64,000 bases of DNA from contig NC_041394.2 of assembly GCF_900747795.2 (NCBI RefSeq), positions 338,061,414 to 338,125,413 on the forward strand, in the 5' to 3' direction. The first letter of the stretch is position 1, and every line of letters starts with the position of its first letter. This document shows, piece by piece, positions 46,243-57,404 of the stretch. A program made the translations under genes and the position numbers. Below the pieces are notes generated by a model. That model was not told where the DNA came from. It did no database searches and saw only the letters and a list, made by a program, of their open reading frames with translations. This DNA comes from Erpetoichthys calabaricus. Taxonomy: Eukaryota > Chordata > Cladistia > Polypteriformes > Polypteridae.

Positions 46243-48474
46243 ACTGAGTTAGGAACTCTCACACTGGCTGGTCCTTTGGAAACATTCCAATAAGTACAGC
46301 AAGTGCATTGACGATGTTGTCACTAAAACGACCGTTTGCATATATCCTAACCAGAAACCCTGGGTAAATAGGGAGATTCGGGCTAAGCTCAAGGCGCGGA
46401 CCTCTGCCTTTGGCTCGGGGGACTCTGATGCATACAAAGCAGCCAGATACAACCTCCGGAGGTCCATCAAGAAGGCCAAACGGGACTACAGGGACAAAGT
46501 GAAGTCAAGCTACCACAGCTCTGACACCAAGCGCCTGTGGAATGGACTGTGCTGCATCACTGACTATAAAAAGAAAAACACAGTCAGTGTTCAGCCCACT
46601 GCATGTCTTGCAGACGAGCTCAACACTTTCTATGCTCGTTTTGATGCAGCCAACAAAGAACAGGTGCTATATCCTCAAGGGGGCAGTGAGTCTGTCACTC
46701 TGATCCTTGAAACGTCTGATGTGAGAAGGTCTTTCAAAAAGGTCAATCTTCGCAAAGCTCCGGGACCAGATGGCATCCCAGGCCATGCCCTCAGGGCGTG
46801 TGCTGACCAGCTAGCAGGTGTGTTCACCAACATCTTCAATCTCTCCCTGAGGCAGTCAGTGGTCCCCACTTCCTTCAAGGCATCCACCATCATTCCTGTC
46901 CCAAAGAAACCGGTGGTCTCCTGTCTGAATGACTATCGCCCGGTTACACTGACATCGGTCATTATGAAGTGCTTCGAGCAACTGGTCAAAGGTTACATCT
47001 GCTCCTCCCTCCCTGACACGCTGGATCCTCTCCAATTTGCTTACAGAGCAAACAGATCTACAGAGGATGCCATTGCGCTAACAATAAACACTGCCCTCAC
47101 CCACCTGGAAAGAGGAAATACATATGTAAGAATGCTGTTCATAGATTACAGCTCGGCATTCAACACCATCATCCCCTCAAAACTTGTCTTGAAGCTTGAC
47201 GACCTTGGGTTGGGGACGACCATCTGCAGATGGATTTTCTCTTTCCTGACAAACAGGCCCCAGGTGGTGAGAGTCGGCAAACACACGTCCTCATCACTCA
47301 TTTTAAACACAGGAGCGCCGCAGGGCTGTGTGCTTAGTCCCCTCTTGTATTCCTTGTTCACCCACGACTGTGTTGCAAAACACGGCACAAACACCATCAT
47401 CAAGTTTGCAGACGACACAACCATCATAAGCCTTATCACTGACAACGATGAGATGGCCTACAGAGAGGAGGTGCTGGCATTGAGTAATTGGTGCCTGGAT
47501 AAGAACTTGTCTCTTAACGTCACCAAAACCAAGGAGATGATCGTGGACTATCGGAAACAACAAGGCAGAGAACACCAGGCCATCTACATAAGCGGCGTAG
47601 AAGTTGAAAGGGTTAACAGCTTCAAGTTCCTCGGAGTAAACATCACTGAGGATCTCTCGTGGACCCTTCACATAGACACTGTGGTTAAGAAAGCTCGCCA
47701 GCGGCTCTACTTCCTGAGGAGGCTGAGGAAGTTTGGCATGAATGCCAACATCACCTCAAACTTTTACAGGAGTGTGGTCGAGAGTCTGCTGACGGGCTGC
47801 ATTACCGTCTGGTATGGGAGCTGCTCTGCCAGCAGCCAGAAATCACTACAGAGAGTGGTGAAGGCAGCAGAGCACATCACGGGCAAGAGTCTTCCTGCCA
47901 TTGAAGACATTTACCTCCATCGGTGCCTGCGTAAGACAAGCAGCATCATAAAAGACCACAGCCATCCAGCACGCCAGCTGTTCTCCTTGTTACCATCTGG
48001 CAGACGATGCAGGAGTCTGGCTGCTCGGACTACAAGACTTAAGAACAGTTTTTACCACCAGGCCATTCGACTCCTCAACAGCAACACCTGAACACTTACA
48101 CACACTTACATTACATCTACATTGCACTACTCACACACAAACTGTACCTGCACACACTCTGAATACTGACTTGAACATGCATCTGCACTTTATGGAATAT
48201 GCATCTGAACTTATAAAACATTATCTGTGCAATAACTGTCATTTGTACTTGCTGCTCATTCAACTCATATTGCTCTATAACTTCTTTTATATGTACACAT
48301 TTTATTTTATATGGCTTGTCTATTTTTAACTTGTAAATTATTATTTATTTTTTTTTTATTATTTTTTTAGCTTTATTGGATCTAGGCTGAGTGACTTGTT
48401 TTTCTCGTCATACACATTTCATTGTATGTTGACCCTGTGTAACCTATATATGACAAATAAACCTAAACCTAAAC
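46243..48474 (+). mobile_element. L2-type LINE, 5' truncated, with open reverse transcriptase frame
   Basis: A continuous frame runs from about 46250 to the stop at 48089-48091. In order it has the linker YPNQKPWVNREIRAKLKART, the RT entry RKAPGPDGIPGHALR, LNDYRPVTLTSVIMKCFEQL, FIDYSSAFNTIIPSKL, GAPQGCVLSPLLYSLF, the catalytic FADD (47405-47416), GVNITEDLSW, and the C-terminal LPSGRRCRSLAARTTRLKNS. The endonuclease is missing, as expected from 5' truncation during insertion. A 380-base 3' UTR ends in (AAACCT)n. Target duplication ctaccgg lies at 46236-46242 and 48475-48481. The intact frame of about 610 codons suggests a fairly young copy. Confidence 0.9.
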
Positions 48475-48481
48475 CTACCGG

Positions 48482-49049
48482 TGCCAGAGAGATGGTAGAA
48501 CCACGTGCCAAAAGAATAATGGAGAGGGAAGGGGCACTGATCACATGGGCCATGGTGACTGGAAGGTAACACTTCATATACAGTTAAATGCCTGTTGGGT
48601 AGTGCTGTTTGTTATACCTTTAAGACATTTTTGAGTTTTTGTTTTTTATGTCACCTCACACTGTAGTATTCTTATTATATGTTAGATTAGCTTGGTAGTA
48701 TTAAGTTTATTTGTAATTTTTTTTTTGCATATTATTACCATAATATATAATTACAACATAATTTGTAACAAAACAAAACCTAACATTTTAAAACCCATCT
48801 AATCTAATGCACTGTTCCTTGGTTTGGGGGTAGTGTTGGGTGGGTTGAAGCCTTTCCTGGCAGTAATGAACACAAGGCCAAAAGCAGCAGCCCAGAACAG
48901 GGTGGCAGCACAGAATTTCAAAGTTGTTGTCTAATACTGGTTCAAAAGAAGAGAAAAGAAGAGATGGAAAGCACTTAATGAGACTTCGGTAAGTTTTAAC
49001 AAAGGCTTTAAGATTTTAATGAAGGCTTTATTAAAGACAACAAAATCTT
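48482..49049. other. Intergenic, nothing recognised
   Basis: AT-rich sequence between the L2 LINE and the next SINE. Confidence 0.45.
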
Positions 49050-49061
49050 CACTTCTCAACA

Positions 49062-49432
49062 TCCATCCATTTTCCAACCCGCTGAATCTGAACACAGGGT
49101 CACGGGGGTCTGCTGGAGCCAATCCCAGCCAACACAGGGCACAAGGCAGGGAACCAATCCTGGGCAGGGTGCCAACCCACCGCAGGAAACACGCAAACAC
49201 ACCCACACACCAAGCACACACTAGGGCCAATTTAGAATCGCCAATCCACCATGTCTTTGGACTGTGGGAGGAAACCGGAGCGCCCGGAGGAAACCCACGC
49301 AGACACGGGGAGAACATGCAAACTCCACGCAGGGCGGACCCGGGAAGCGAACCCGGGTCCCCAGATCTCCCAACTGCGAGGCAGCAGTGCTACTCTATCT
49401 ATCTATCTACCCACTGCGCCACCGTGCCACCC
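49062..49432 (-). mobile_element. SINE family A, full length, with TCTA insertion
   Basis: Minus-strand copy with (ATGG)n end at 49062. Target duplication cacttctcaaca lies at 49050-49061 and 49433-49444. A short (TCTA)n run, 49394-49409, interrupts the tRNA-like head. Confidence 0.92.
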
Positions 49433-49444
49433 CACTTCTCAACA

Positions 49445-49725
49445 GGAAACGCAAAATGCTTGACAGGTATATGGGGGAACAAATGTAAGCAAAAGCTGTG
49501 GCTAAAATGAGCTTGTGAACAAACAACTACGTGCCTATTTCTGTTAGCAGGCGATAAATTCTTAACTTAGACAAAATAATTTTCTAAGATGTAATTAGCT
49601 CTTCATAGAAGAAGTATGGAAAGATATTGTTTGGTCTTGTAAAACCAACTAAATTATCTGCAAGGTAGGTAAACTAATGATAGTCAAACCCCTAGATAAA
49701 TAAAGATCTATCTATCTATCTATCG
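49445..49725. other. Intergenic with (TCTA)n run
   Basis: Ends in a short (TCTA)n at 49707-49724. The aataaagatctatctatcta context suggests another LINE tail. Confidence 0.4.
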
Positions 49726-50240
49726 TGATGGACGGCCACTGCCACTACCTGGCCGGGATGCCAGCAAGGTGGAAGGACCAAGGGAAAGGTCATTGATGAG
49801 GCACTACCTCCCCTGGGACACTAAAGGGCAGCCCTCCTGGTCGGCTGTGGCACCACGGATTCCTGCAGGGCATGTCGGGAACTGGAGTTTGGTGAAGCCC
49901 TGTTGGGTTCCATGGGGGCCGCCAGGGGGAGCTACAGAGCCCTGTAGAGGACCTCCAGCGCACCTGGGAGTGATTCCAGGTAATAGCGATGAGCCACCTG
50001 GAACACTCCCGGAACCTGAATAAGATGAGCCACCTCACTCCATTGGGGGCCAGAGTCAGGAGGAAGGAGACAAAGCCTAAGGAGGAGTGGAGGGAGAAGG
50101 ACTGGCGGCAAGGAAGGGAATGAACTGTATATTGTTGAGTTGGTAATGTGTGCATAAACTGTAAATAAACACGGGTGTTGAGTGAACCCGTGTCCTGCCT
50201 GTCTGTGTCCAGGTGTTAGTACACCCCCTAGAGGCTTACA
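49726..50240 (+). mobile_element. LTR-like fossil, copy 1 (solo)
   Basis: Begins TG and ends CA, GC-rich first half, aataaa near 50163, and a final block with cctgcctgtctgtgtccagg. It shares blocks in order with 51371-51988. No internal region or coding sequence is attached. It looks like a solo LTR of an unnamed family. Confidence 0.5.
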
Positions 50241-51300
50241 CTATCTAAGGTCCACATGTCCAGTCTTTTTTTGGCGACATGATGAAAGAGGATGTTAGAG
50301 TGTGAGAAGCACAAAGAAGAGTTAAGGTGTATGAGCCATACAGAGTCATCTTCAAAGACGGCAAGTATAAAACTAGACAGAAGGAGAGGAATGTGCCTCA
50401 CAAATCATGAAAGAGTATGAGAGTCACAGTTTACAGGAATGCGCCCAATGGAGGGAGCGCTGGTGAAGAGGCACTCGCACACACGCAAATATGGAGGAAA
50501 GACACTGAATGTACATATTTGGCAAGAGATAACAAAACATTTTTTTAAATTATTCTATTACCTGTCTGTGACAGGTACTGTGGCTAGTGATTAATAAGTG
50601 CATTAGATTTTATCCCTAAAAATAAAGTGTTATGGACTGAAAAGGTGGATATTAACTCAAATTTGAGAATTAAAAAAGCGAAATTAATAAGAAATTATCC
50701 ACCTCACTCTTGGATCTACTGGTCAAGAGCATAATGTTGAATGCCAGTGTAGTTGTCCAGTATTTCACCATTGGTTGATGGGAGCTTCATATGGTGGTAA
50801 TACGGGTACAATTCATCATCTTCCAGTGCTGCTTTGTCTCAAAATAAATGAATCATGGGCAGTTTCCCTTTGACATCAGATGACTTGTACATTAATGGAA
50901 TGTCACTGCTTATGTTTAACAAAAAGAGCTTCATTCTTGCCAGGTGCCCTTATTGCAATATGAGTGCCGTAAAGTGATCTGATTACGTTAGGAGAACTGA
51001 GCACAGCTGCAAATTACCTTTTTATGCTGTAAAAACATGTTTTATGTATGTACACCAACACCATTTCAAAACTGATTGTAGCACCTCCCCAGTCATTTAA
51101 TAGTTTCCAGCACATCAGGCATGATGGAGTGAAGCTTGGCTGAGATATGCCTGACCTATCAGCCAGAGAAGTCACAACAGGTAGCTCATATAAACTGATG
51201 AAAAAAAAACAAAGTGTGTTAGTGTCAATATGCAGCTTTGAGTTTTTTTTTTACAGTATGTTTGTCAAGCCAATGCACATTATAATAACAGTTTCGTTCT
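50241..51300. other. Intergenic, nothing recognised
   Basis: No gene or repeat family recognised. Confidence 0.45.
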
Positions 51301-51308
51301 ATATTAGA

Positions 51309-51309
<1 letters not shown>

Positions 51310-51357
<48 letters not shown>
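51310..51357. repeat. (TA)n microsatellite
   Basis: About 24 TA units. Confidence 0.95.
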
Positions 51358-51363
<6 letters not shown>

Positions 51364-51370
51364 TATACGA

Positions 51371-51988
51371 TGTGGCGAGTGGCTGGGGGTGGTACCCAGC
51401 CGGGGTGCCCAGGAGGACCAGAGGAGGGCTTACGCCTCCTCCAGACCATGAGGGGGCGACCACCCTGGTGGCTTTGGGGACCACGGGAATTGAGCTTGGA
51501 AGCTCAATCCTATAGGGGCCCATGGTCACCGCCAGGGGGCGCCCCAATGCCTGAGGAGCTCTGGCCCTCAGCACTTCCACCACACCCGGAAGTGCTGGGG
51601 GGAAGAAGACCAGGGACAACCGGAGTGCTTCCGGGTGTGCAGCGGGTACTTCTGCCACACTGGGGAGTGCCGGCAGAAGCTAATCGAGAGGCACCTGGAG
51701 CACGTCCAGGTGTGTATAAAAAGGGCCGCCTCCCTCCATTCGATGGCGGGAGTCAGGAGGATGAGAGACAGAGTCTTGGAGGAGAGGAGAGGAGAGGAGA
51801 GGAGAGGAGAGGAGAGGAGGAGTGGAGGTGGACATGAGAGAGAGAGAGAGAGGCATCATTGAGAAGGCCTCGACTTTAGGGGAGGTTTGGGGTTGTGTGT
51901 GTCACTGTTGTAAATATTAGTAGTGTAAATAAATGTGTTGTGGTGCTTTAAACATGTCTACCTGTCTGTGTCCAGGCTGTCTTCCACA
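51371..51988 (+). mobile_element. LTR-like fossil, copy 2 (solo)
   Basis: Starts tgtggcgagtgg and ends cttccaca, a TG...CA pair with short inverted tips. A TATA box (gtataaaaagggc, near 51715) and aataaa (near 51930) follow in LTR order. Inside lies a (GGAGA)n run at 51780-51822. No internal region is present. Best preserved of three related copies. Confidence 0.55.
51780..51852. repeat. (GGAGA)n and (GA)n purine tract
   Basis: About eight GGAGA units, then gtggaggtgg and a (GA)n run. Confidence 0.9.
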
Positions 51989-52007
51989 ATATATATATTT
52001 TATATAA

Positions 52008-52480
52008 TGATGGATGGCTGGTGATTGTGCCCTGCTGGGAGGCCTGGTAAAGCAGGGGACAGAGAGAATTAATTCCCTGGGACATTAGAGGCAGCCCCTC
52101 TGGGTTGCATTGGGGCCATAGGCTTGGGGCTTTGACGCTCAAACTTGTTGGGGCCTGTGGCCACCACCAGTGGGTGCCTGGACAGCTCTGGAAGTAAGAT
52201 CTGCAGCACTTCCACCACACCCAGAAGTGCTGCCAGAAGAGGAGCTGGATTCGCAAGCGGCACTTCCGCCACACTCGGAAGTGGTGCCGGAAGCTAATTA
52301 GGAAGCACCTAGAGCATTTCCAGGTGCAGTATAAAGGAGCATGCCTCACTTCTGTAGAGGATCCAGAGTTGGGAGGAAGAGGACGGAGCTTGCAACTGGA
52401 GGAGTGGAGAAGGCAGAAGGAAAATAAGTAAAAAGGAAGTTTTATGTGCTGGTTTATGTGCCGCTCATGTTGTGAAGAGG
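52008..52480 (+). mobile_element. LTR-like fossil, copy 3 (diverged, partial)
   Basis: Shares agcacttccaccacacccag, ggaagctaattaggaagcac and a cagtataaaggag TATA-like box with copy 2. The right end is unclear. It directly follows copy 2 with about 20 bases between. Confidence 0.45.
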
Positions 52481-52923
52481 GGGGCTGAACGCACCCCAAG
52501 GAGATGTGGTCGCTCCTCCGAAACCCCCTCTTAAACGGTGATACAATGGGAAGCAAATACAATTTATTTTTTTACCTCCTCTTTGCTCAATCTTGCTTGC
52601 TGTTGCTGCCATGCAGTGTGATCTGCATGTCGTGCTGCGCTTCGAACATTTAAAAGCCTGTACAGCAGCTGTTCTACTCTTTCTGTTGTATTTACTGCCC
52701 CGGGCATGCTTAAATGTTTTGGCACAAAGTCCCGTCTCGCGAGATGTGAGTTCTTGATATTTTTTAGTTTATAATTTAAAAATGGAATAACAATCTGAAA
52801 ATCTAATAACATCACATTAAAGTTCGATAAATTCCGAAAAGAATGATACCAAACATATATAAATAAACCCGATTTAAAGCGTGACATAAAAACATTACCG
52901 TTGCTCTTTTAGGCTTAGGATTT

Positions 52924-53002
<79 letters not shown>
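52924..53002. repeat. (TA)n microsatellite
   Basis: Almost 40 TA units. Confidence 0.95.
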
Positions 53003-53006
<4 letters not shown>

Positions 53007-53878
53007 TAGATATATGAGACTAGTGACATATCACATATTAAGATCAAAGAGAGTGTTATCCTTAAACTATCTATATTGAGAGAGAGAGAACAAAAAGAGG
53101 GAGGGAAAATATTTTAAAGTATTATACTGGCACCAAATTATTTTTACAATATCAGGTATTTTCAGCTGTGATTGTAAATCTAAGAAAATAAATACATTTT
53201 AAGAAACACATTAGCAGGTTTAGTTTTTACCATTTTGCAGACTCTGCACTTTTCTCAAGCTACCAATAAACTTTACCTGTAGTGCAGCAGAGCCCAAGCC
53301 AACTCTGTCATTGTATGAGTTTTGTATTGCTTCATTGCCAAACGACTGTTCTAAAGTACAAGTGGCTTTATGTCTTTGAGGTAAAGGTTTGTTCACCAGC
53401 AAATTTTAGACTTCAAGCTTTTGAAATATGACTTGATGCACAAAAAGTGCAAAGAAAACCAGCAGCTAATCTTAGCAGACATCAGACCGCATGTGCTGCT
53501 GAATTAGTTTCTGTGCATATATGTTAGGCTTACCTCACAATTATGTGTTGTAACTTATAAACAGACTAATATTCTGTAAGGGATATTCTGTATATGATAC
53601 ATCTGCCTCGGACCCTGCAAATCACTGAACGTCAGCTTTGAAAGTTGCCCAGCTCTCTTGTCAACCATGCACCCTCAGACCTTGCGCCATAGTTCACTGG
53701 TTGAACAAAGAAACATCACCTTGGTATGCTTCACAAACACTAAAACTAGAATCTCACACAGTCAATCCTTTTCTTCTTCCATGCTTTACGTACCTGTATT
53801 CAGCTTTTCCTGTTGCCACAAACACATTTTCCATAGCTGTCCTGTTGCTAGCTGCTGTTTACTGGAGACATGTAAACT

Positions 53879-53880
<2 letters not shown>
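53003..53880. other. Intergenic, nothing recognised
   Basis: No gene or repeat family recognised. Confidence 0.45.
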
Positions 53881-53926
<46 letters not shown>

Positions 53927-53928
53927 AG
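53881..53928. repeat. (GAAA)n microsatellite
   Basis: About 12 GAAA units. Confidence 0.95.
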
Positions 53929-54129
53929 TTTGCTGTATTTATTCCCGTTTACCACAAAAACTACTATTAGCAAGGAGATGTCATACAACAGAGACAGCAA
54001 ATTCACAATGAGATATAAAAGGGCTGTTATAGTCAAAAGTACAGAGTGTGGTGAAATTCTTACTTAAGCATTTATGTGCTTTTTTAAGATGCAACATGCT
54101 GTCACTTATTGTTATTAATTATGATTATT

Positions 54130-54325
54130 AATTATTTGGCTGACACCTTTTTCCAAAGTGACATCTGAGACACAATTGGTTACATTTTTGTTTTTTAAAT
54201 TGAAGCACACGCAGGTGAAATGACTTGCTTGTGGTCACCCAGTGTTAGTAACAGGATCTGAGCCCACATCCTCAGGGTTTGAAGTATAAGGCCTTAGTGG
54301 CTATGCCACACTGCCTGCCTGCTGC
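54130..54325 (-). mobile_element. tRNA-type SINE (family C), reverse copy
   Basis: Plus strand reads ggctgacacctttttccaaa, then cttgcttgtggtcacccagt and the ggccttagtggctatgccac end. In reverse this gives a tRNA-like head (gtggcatagccactaaggcc). Old copy. Confidence 0.5.
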
Positions 54326-54398
54326 TTCCCTGATCAGTGAATAGAACTATCTTAACCTGAAACTCCGGCCTTCCTTACTTGAAAAATGGCAAGTCCTT

Positions 54399-54831
54399 CA
54401 CTCTTAAAAAAAATGGTTACTTAATGGCACTTTATGGTTCTTTATTGGGTTGTGCCGTTCCTTGTAGAGGGTTCTTTGCCTATGAAGTTGGTTATTTATG
54501 CTTTGGAAAAGTTCCTAATAGATGGAAGAAACCTGAAATCTTTAACGTATGGTAGGTTACCTAGCAGGATACTAACTGATTAAGAAAACTTAAGCTTAGC
54601 CTTTGTTATTATACACAGCAAGAGCACTCTTAAAATCATCAGCCATTGGTATTTCACACATCTGATAAAATCTATTCATGGTTATTTACTGTATTGAGGC
54701 TGTTATGGATCTAAATAAATAAATAAATAAAGATTCTTTCTGAAACCTTCATGTCAATGGGCCTTTTTGGGACCAAAAACAGCATATAGCATTGCTCTGA
54801 AGAACCAATCTGACACCTTTATTTTTAAGTG
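54399..54831. mobile_element. MITE with short inverted termini
   Basis: Starts cactcttaaaaaaaatggtt and ends acctttatttttaagtg, imperfect inverted repeats. The inner half has gcactttatggttctttatt and the other half agaaccaatctgacacc. No coding sequence. Confidence 0.5.
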
Positions 54832-54884
54832 TTCAGGGTTAGCAGCCAGTCATTGTAACTAACACTGGACATATTAGTATATAT

Positions 54885-55590
54885 CTACTCTATATATCTA
54901 TAAAAATGAGAGAAATCATACGTTTTCATGCAATGCTCATTTTTCTTCAAAGCTGTATGTCATATAGTACACATCTATATCTAATTTTTTTCATCTTCAT
55001 TAGGAAAATACAATAATGATACCCATCCATCCATCCATTGTCCAACCCACTATATCCTAACTACAGGGTCACGGGGATCTGCCGGAGCCAATCCCAGCCA
55101 ACACAGGGCGCAAGGCAGGAAACAAACCCCAGGCAGGGTGCCAGCCCACCGCAGGGCGTGAATAATGATACTCTCATGTCAATACAACCAGTTTAACACG
55201 TCAAACAAAACGCCTATATGCATCTACTCCTCTAAGAACAGTAGTAGTTCAGTTGTGTGCTAGCAGTCGACAAATAAAGCCAATGTAGTGGCACATGCTT
55301 ACAAATTGTAAAACTGCATAAACATTCAAGTGCCGGCAAAATTATGACTGCTTATCATGCAGGAGAAGTTGTATTCCTTCCATGTATTAAGTTAGATACT
55401 GGCGCTTCTTCAACAAGTAGATTATCATTCATCTTGCATGGATGACAATTTCCAATAGTTTTAACATTTGCTGTAACTATGAATAAATCTAAGGGCGAGC
55501 CTTTTGACTGTGTTGGAATATACCTGTGGACCCGATCGTGAACAAAATGGGGGATTGGGCAGCCAAATGGGCATACTCCACTAGTATTAC
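54885..55590 (+). mobile_element. Helitron fragment with helicase piece
   Basis: After a Helitron-like start (tctatatatctataaaaatg), a frame near 55380-55535 reads RRQFPIVLTFAVTMNKSKGE and then PFDCVGIYLW. This is the helicase motif V region (FAMTINKSQGQT...VGIYL) of Helitrons. A short SINE lies inside at 55023-55160. The right end is lost, possibly at the Tc1 insertion. Confidence 0.65.
55023..55160 (-). mobile_element. SINE family A, short 3' class
   Basis: Holds only the last 138 bases of the family on the minus strand (acgccctgcggtgggctggc to the ATGG tail). Target duplication aataatgatac at 55012-55022 and 55161-55171 is exact. Confidence 0.9.
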
Positions 55591-55600
55591 TATCTATCTA

Positions 55601-57234
55601 CAGTGCATCCGGAAAGTATTCACAGCGCATCACTTTTTCCACATTATGTTATGTTATAGCCTTATTCCAAAATGGATTAAATTCATTTTTTCCTCAGAAT
55701 TCTACACACAACACCCAATAATGACAATGTGAAAAAGTTTACTTGAGGTTTTTGCAAATTTATTAAAAATAAAAAAACTGAGAAATCCCATGTACATAAG
55801 TATTCACAGCCTTTGCTCAATACTTTGTCGATGCACCTTTGGCAGCAATTCCAGCCTCAAGTCTTTTTGAATATGATGCCACAAGCTTGGCACACCTATC
55901 CTTGGCCAGTTTCGCCCATTCCTCTTTGCAGCACCTCTCAAGCTCCATCAGGTTGGATGGGAAGCGTCGGTGCACAGCCATTTTAAGATCTCTCCAGAGA
56001 TGTTCAATCGGATTCAAGTCTGGGCTCTGGCTGGGCCACTCAAGGACATTCACAGAGTTGTCCTGAAGCCACTTCTTTGATATCTTGGCTGTGTGCTTAG
56101 GGTCGTTGTCCTGCTGAAAGATGAACCGTCACCCCAGTCTGAGCTCAAGAGCGCTCTGGAGCAGGTTTTCATCCAGGATGTCTCTGTACATTGCTCCAGT
56201 CATCTTTACCTTTATCCTGACTAGTCTCCCAGTCCCTGCCGCTGAAAAACATCCCCACAGCATGATGCTGCCACCACCATGCTTCACTGTAGGGATGGTA
56301 TTGGCCTGGTGATGAGCAGTGTCTGGTTTCCTCCAAACGTGACACCTGGCATTCACACCAAAGAGTTCAATCTTTGTCTCATCAGACCAGAGAATTTTCT
56401 TTCTCATGGTCTGAGAGTCCTTCAGGTGCCTTTTGGCAAACTCCAGGTGGGCTGCCATGTGCCTTTTACTAAGGAGTGGCTTCCGTCTTGCCACTCTACC
56501 ATACAGGCCTGATTGGTGGATTGCTGCAGAGATGGTTGTCTTTCTGGAAGGTTTTCCTCTCTCCACAAAGGACCTCCGGAGCTCTGACAGAGTGACCATT
56601 GGGTTCTTGGTCACCTCCCTGACTAAGGCCCTTCTCCCCCGATCGCTCAGTTTAGATGGCCGGCCAGCTCTAGGAAGAGTCCTGGTGGTTTTGAACTTCT
56701 TCCACTTACGGATGATGGAAGCCACTGTGCTCATTGGGACCTTCAAAGCAGCAGAAATTTTTCTGTAACCTTCCCCAGATTTGTGCCTCAAGACAATCCT
56801 GTCTCGGAGGTCTACAGACAATTCCTTTGACTTCATGCTTGGTTTGTGCTCTGACCTGAACTGTCAACTGTGGGACTTTATATAGACAGATGTGTGACTT
56901 TCCAAATCATGTCCAGTCAACTGAATTTACCACAGGTGGACTCCAATTAAGCTGCAGAAACATCTCAAGGATGATCAGGGGAAACAGGATGCACCTGAGC
57001 TCAATTTTGAGCTTCATGGCAAAGGCTGTGAATACTTATGTACATGGGATTTCTCAGTTTTTTATTTTTAATAAATTTGCAAAAACCTCAAGTAAACTTT
57101 TTTCACGTTGTCATTATGGGGTGTTGTATGTAGAATTCTGAGGAAAAAATGAATTTAATCCATTTTGGAATAAGGCTGTAACATAACAAAATGTGGAAAA
57201 AGTGATGCGCTGTGAATACTTTCCGGATTCACTG
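55601..57234 (-). mobile_element. Tc1-like transposon, nearly complete, 1634 bp
   Basis: Ends cagtgcatccggaaagtatt and its complement, both flanked by TA (55599-55600 and 57235-57236). The inverted repeats continue with changes to about 200 bases, as the outer aaaaacctcaagtaaac blocks show. Apart from one internal stop the transposase frame (55817-56836) is whole. Confidence 0.95.
55817..56836 (-). pseudogene. Tc1 transposase with a single in-frame stop
   Basis: One frame of 340 codons. An N-terminal paired-like helix-turn-helix domain (SVDLRDRIVLRHKSGEGYRK, VPMSTVASIIRKWKKF) is followed by a GRPSKLSDR hinge and a second helix-turn-helix. The DDE catalytic domain has WSDETKIELFG (first Asp), [12 protein letters not shown] (second Asp) and [15 protein letters not shown] (Glu). 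Codon 236 is TGA (56129-56131), in ELRLG-stop-RFIFQQD. Family members of this kind have 335-345 residues, so nothing else is missing. A CGA to TGA change at a CpG is the likely cause. Confidence 0.92.
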
Positions 57235-57404
57235 TATATGTTGTATTTTATATACAATATATATATATTTCATGCATGTGCTGTTTGCTGGTATTGTATT
57301 ACTATCACTGTCCTGAAGAGATATGCAAATTGAAAAACGAAAATTTCATTGTATAATATACATTAATAATTTGAACTGTGCAGCCTTATTTGCATATATA
57401 TATT

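Noticed and set aside
51948-52562. 204-codon minus-strand frame as a gene
   Set aside because: It lies antisense within a repeated LTR-like fossil and has no recognisable domain.
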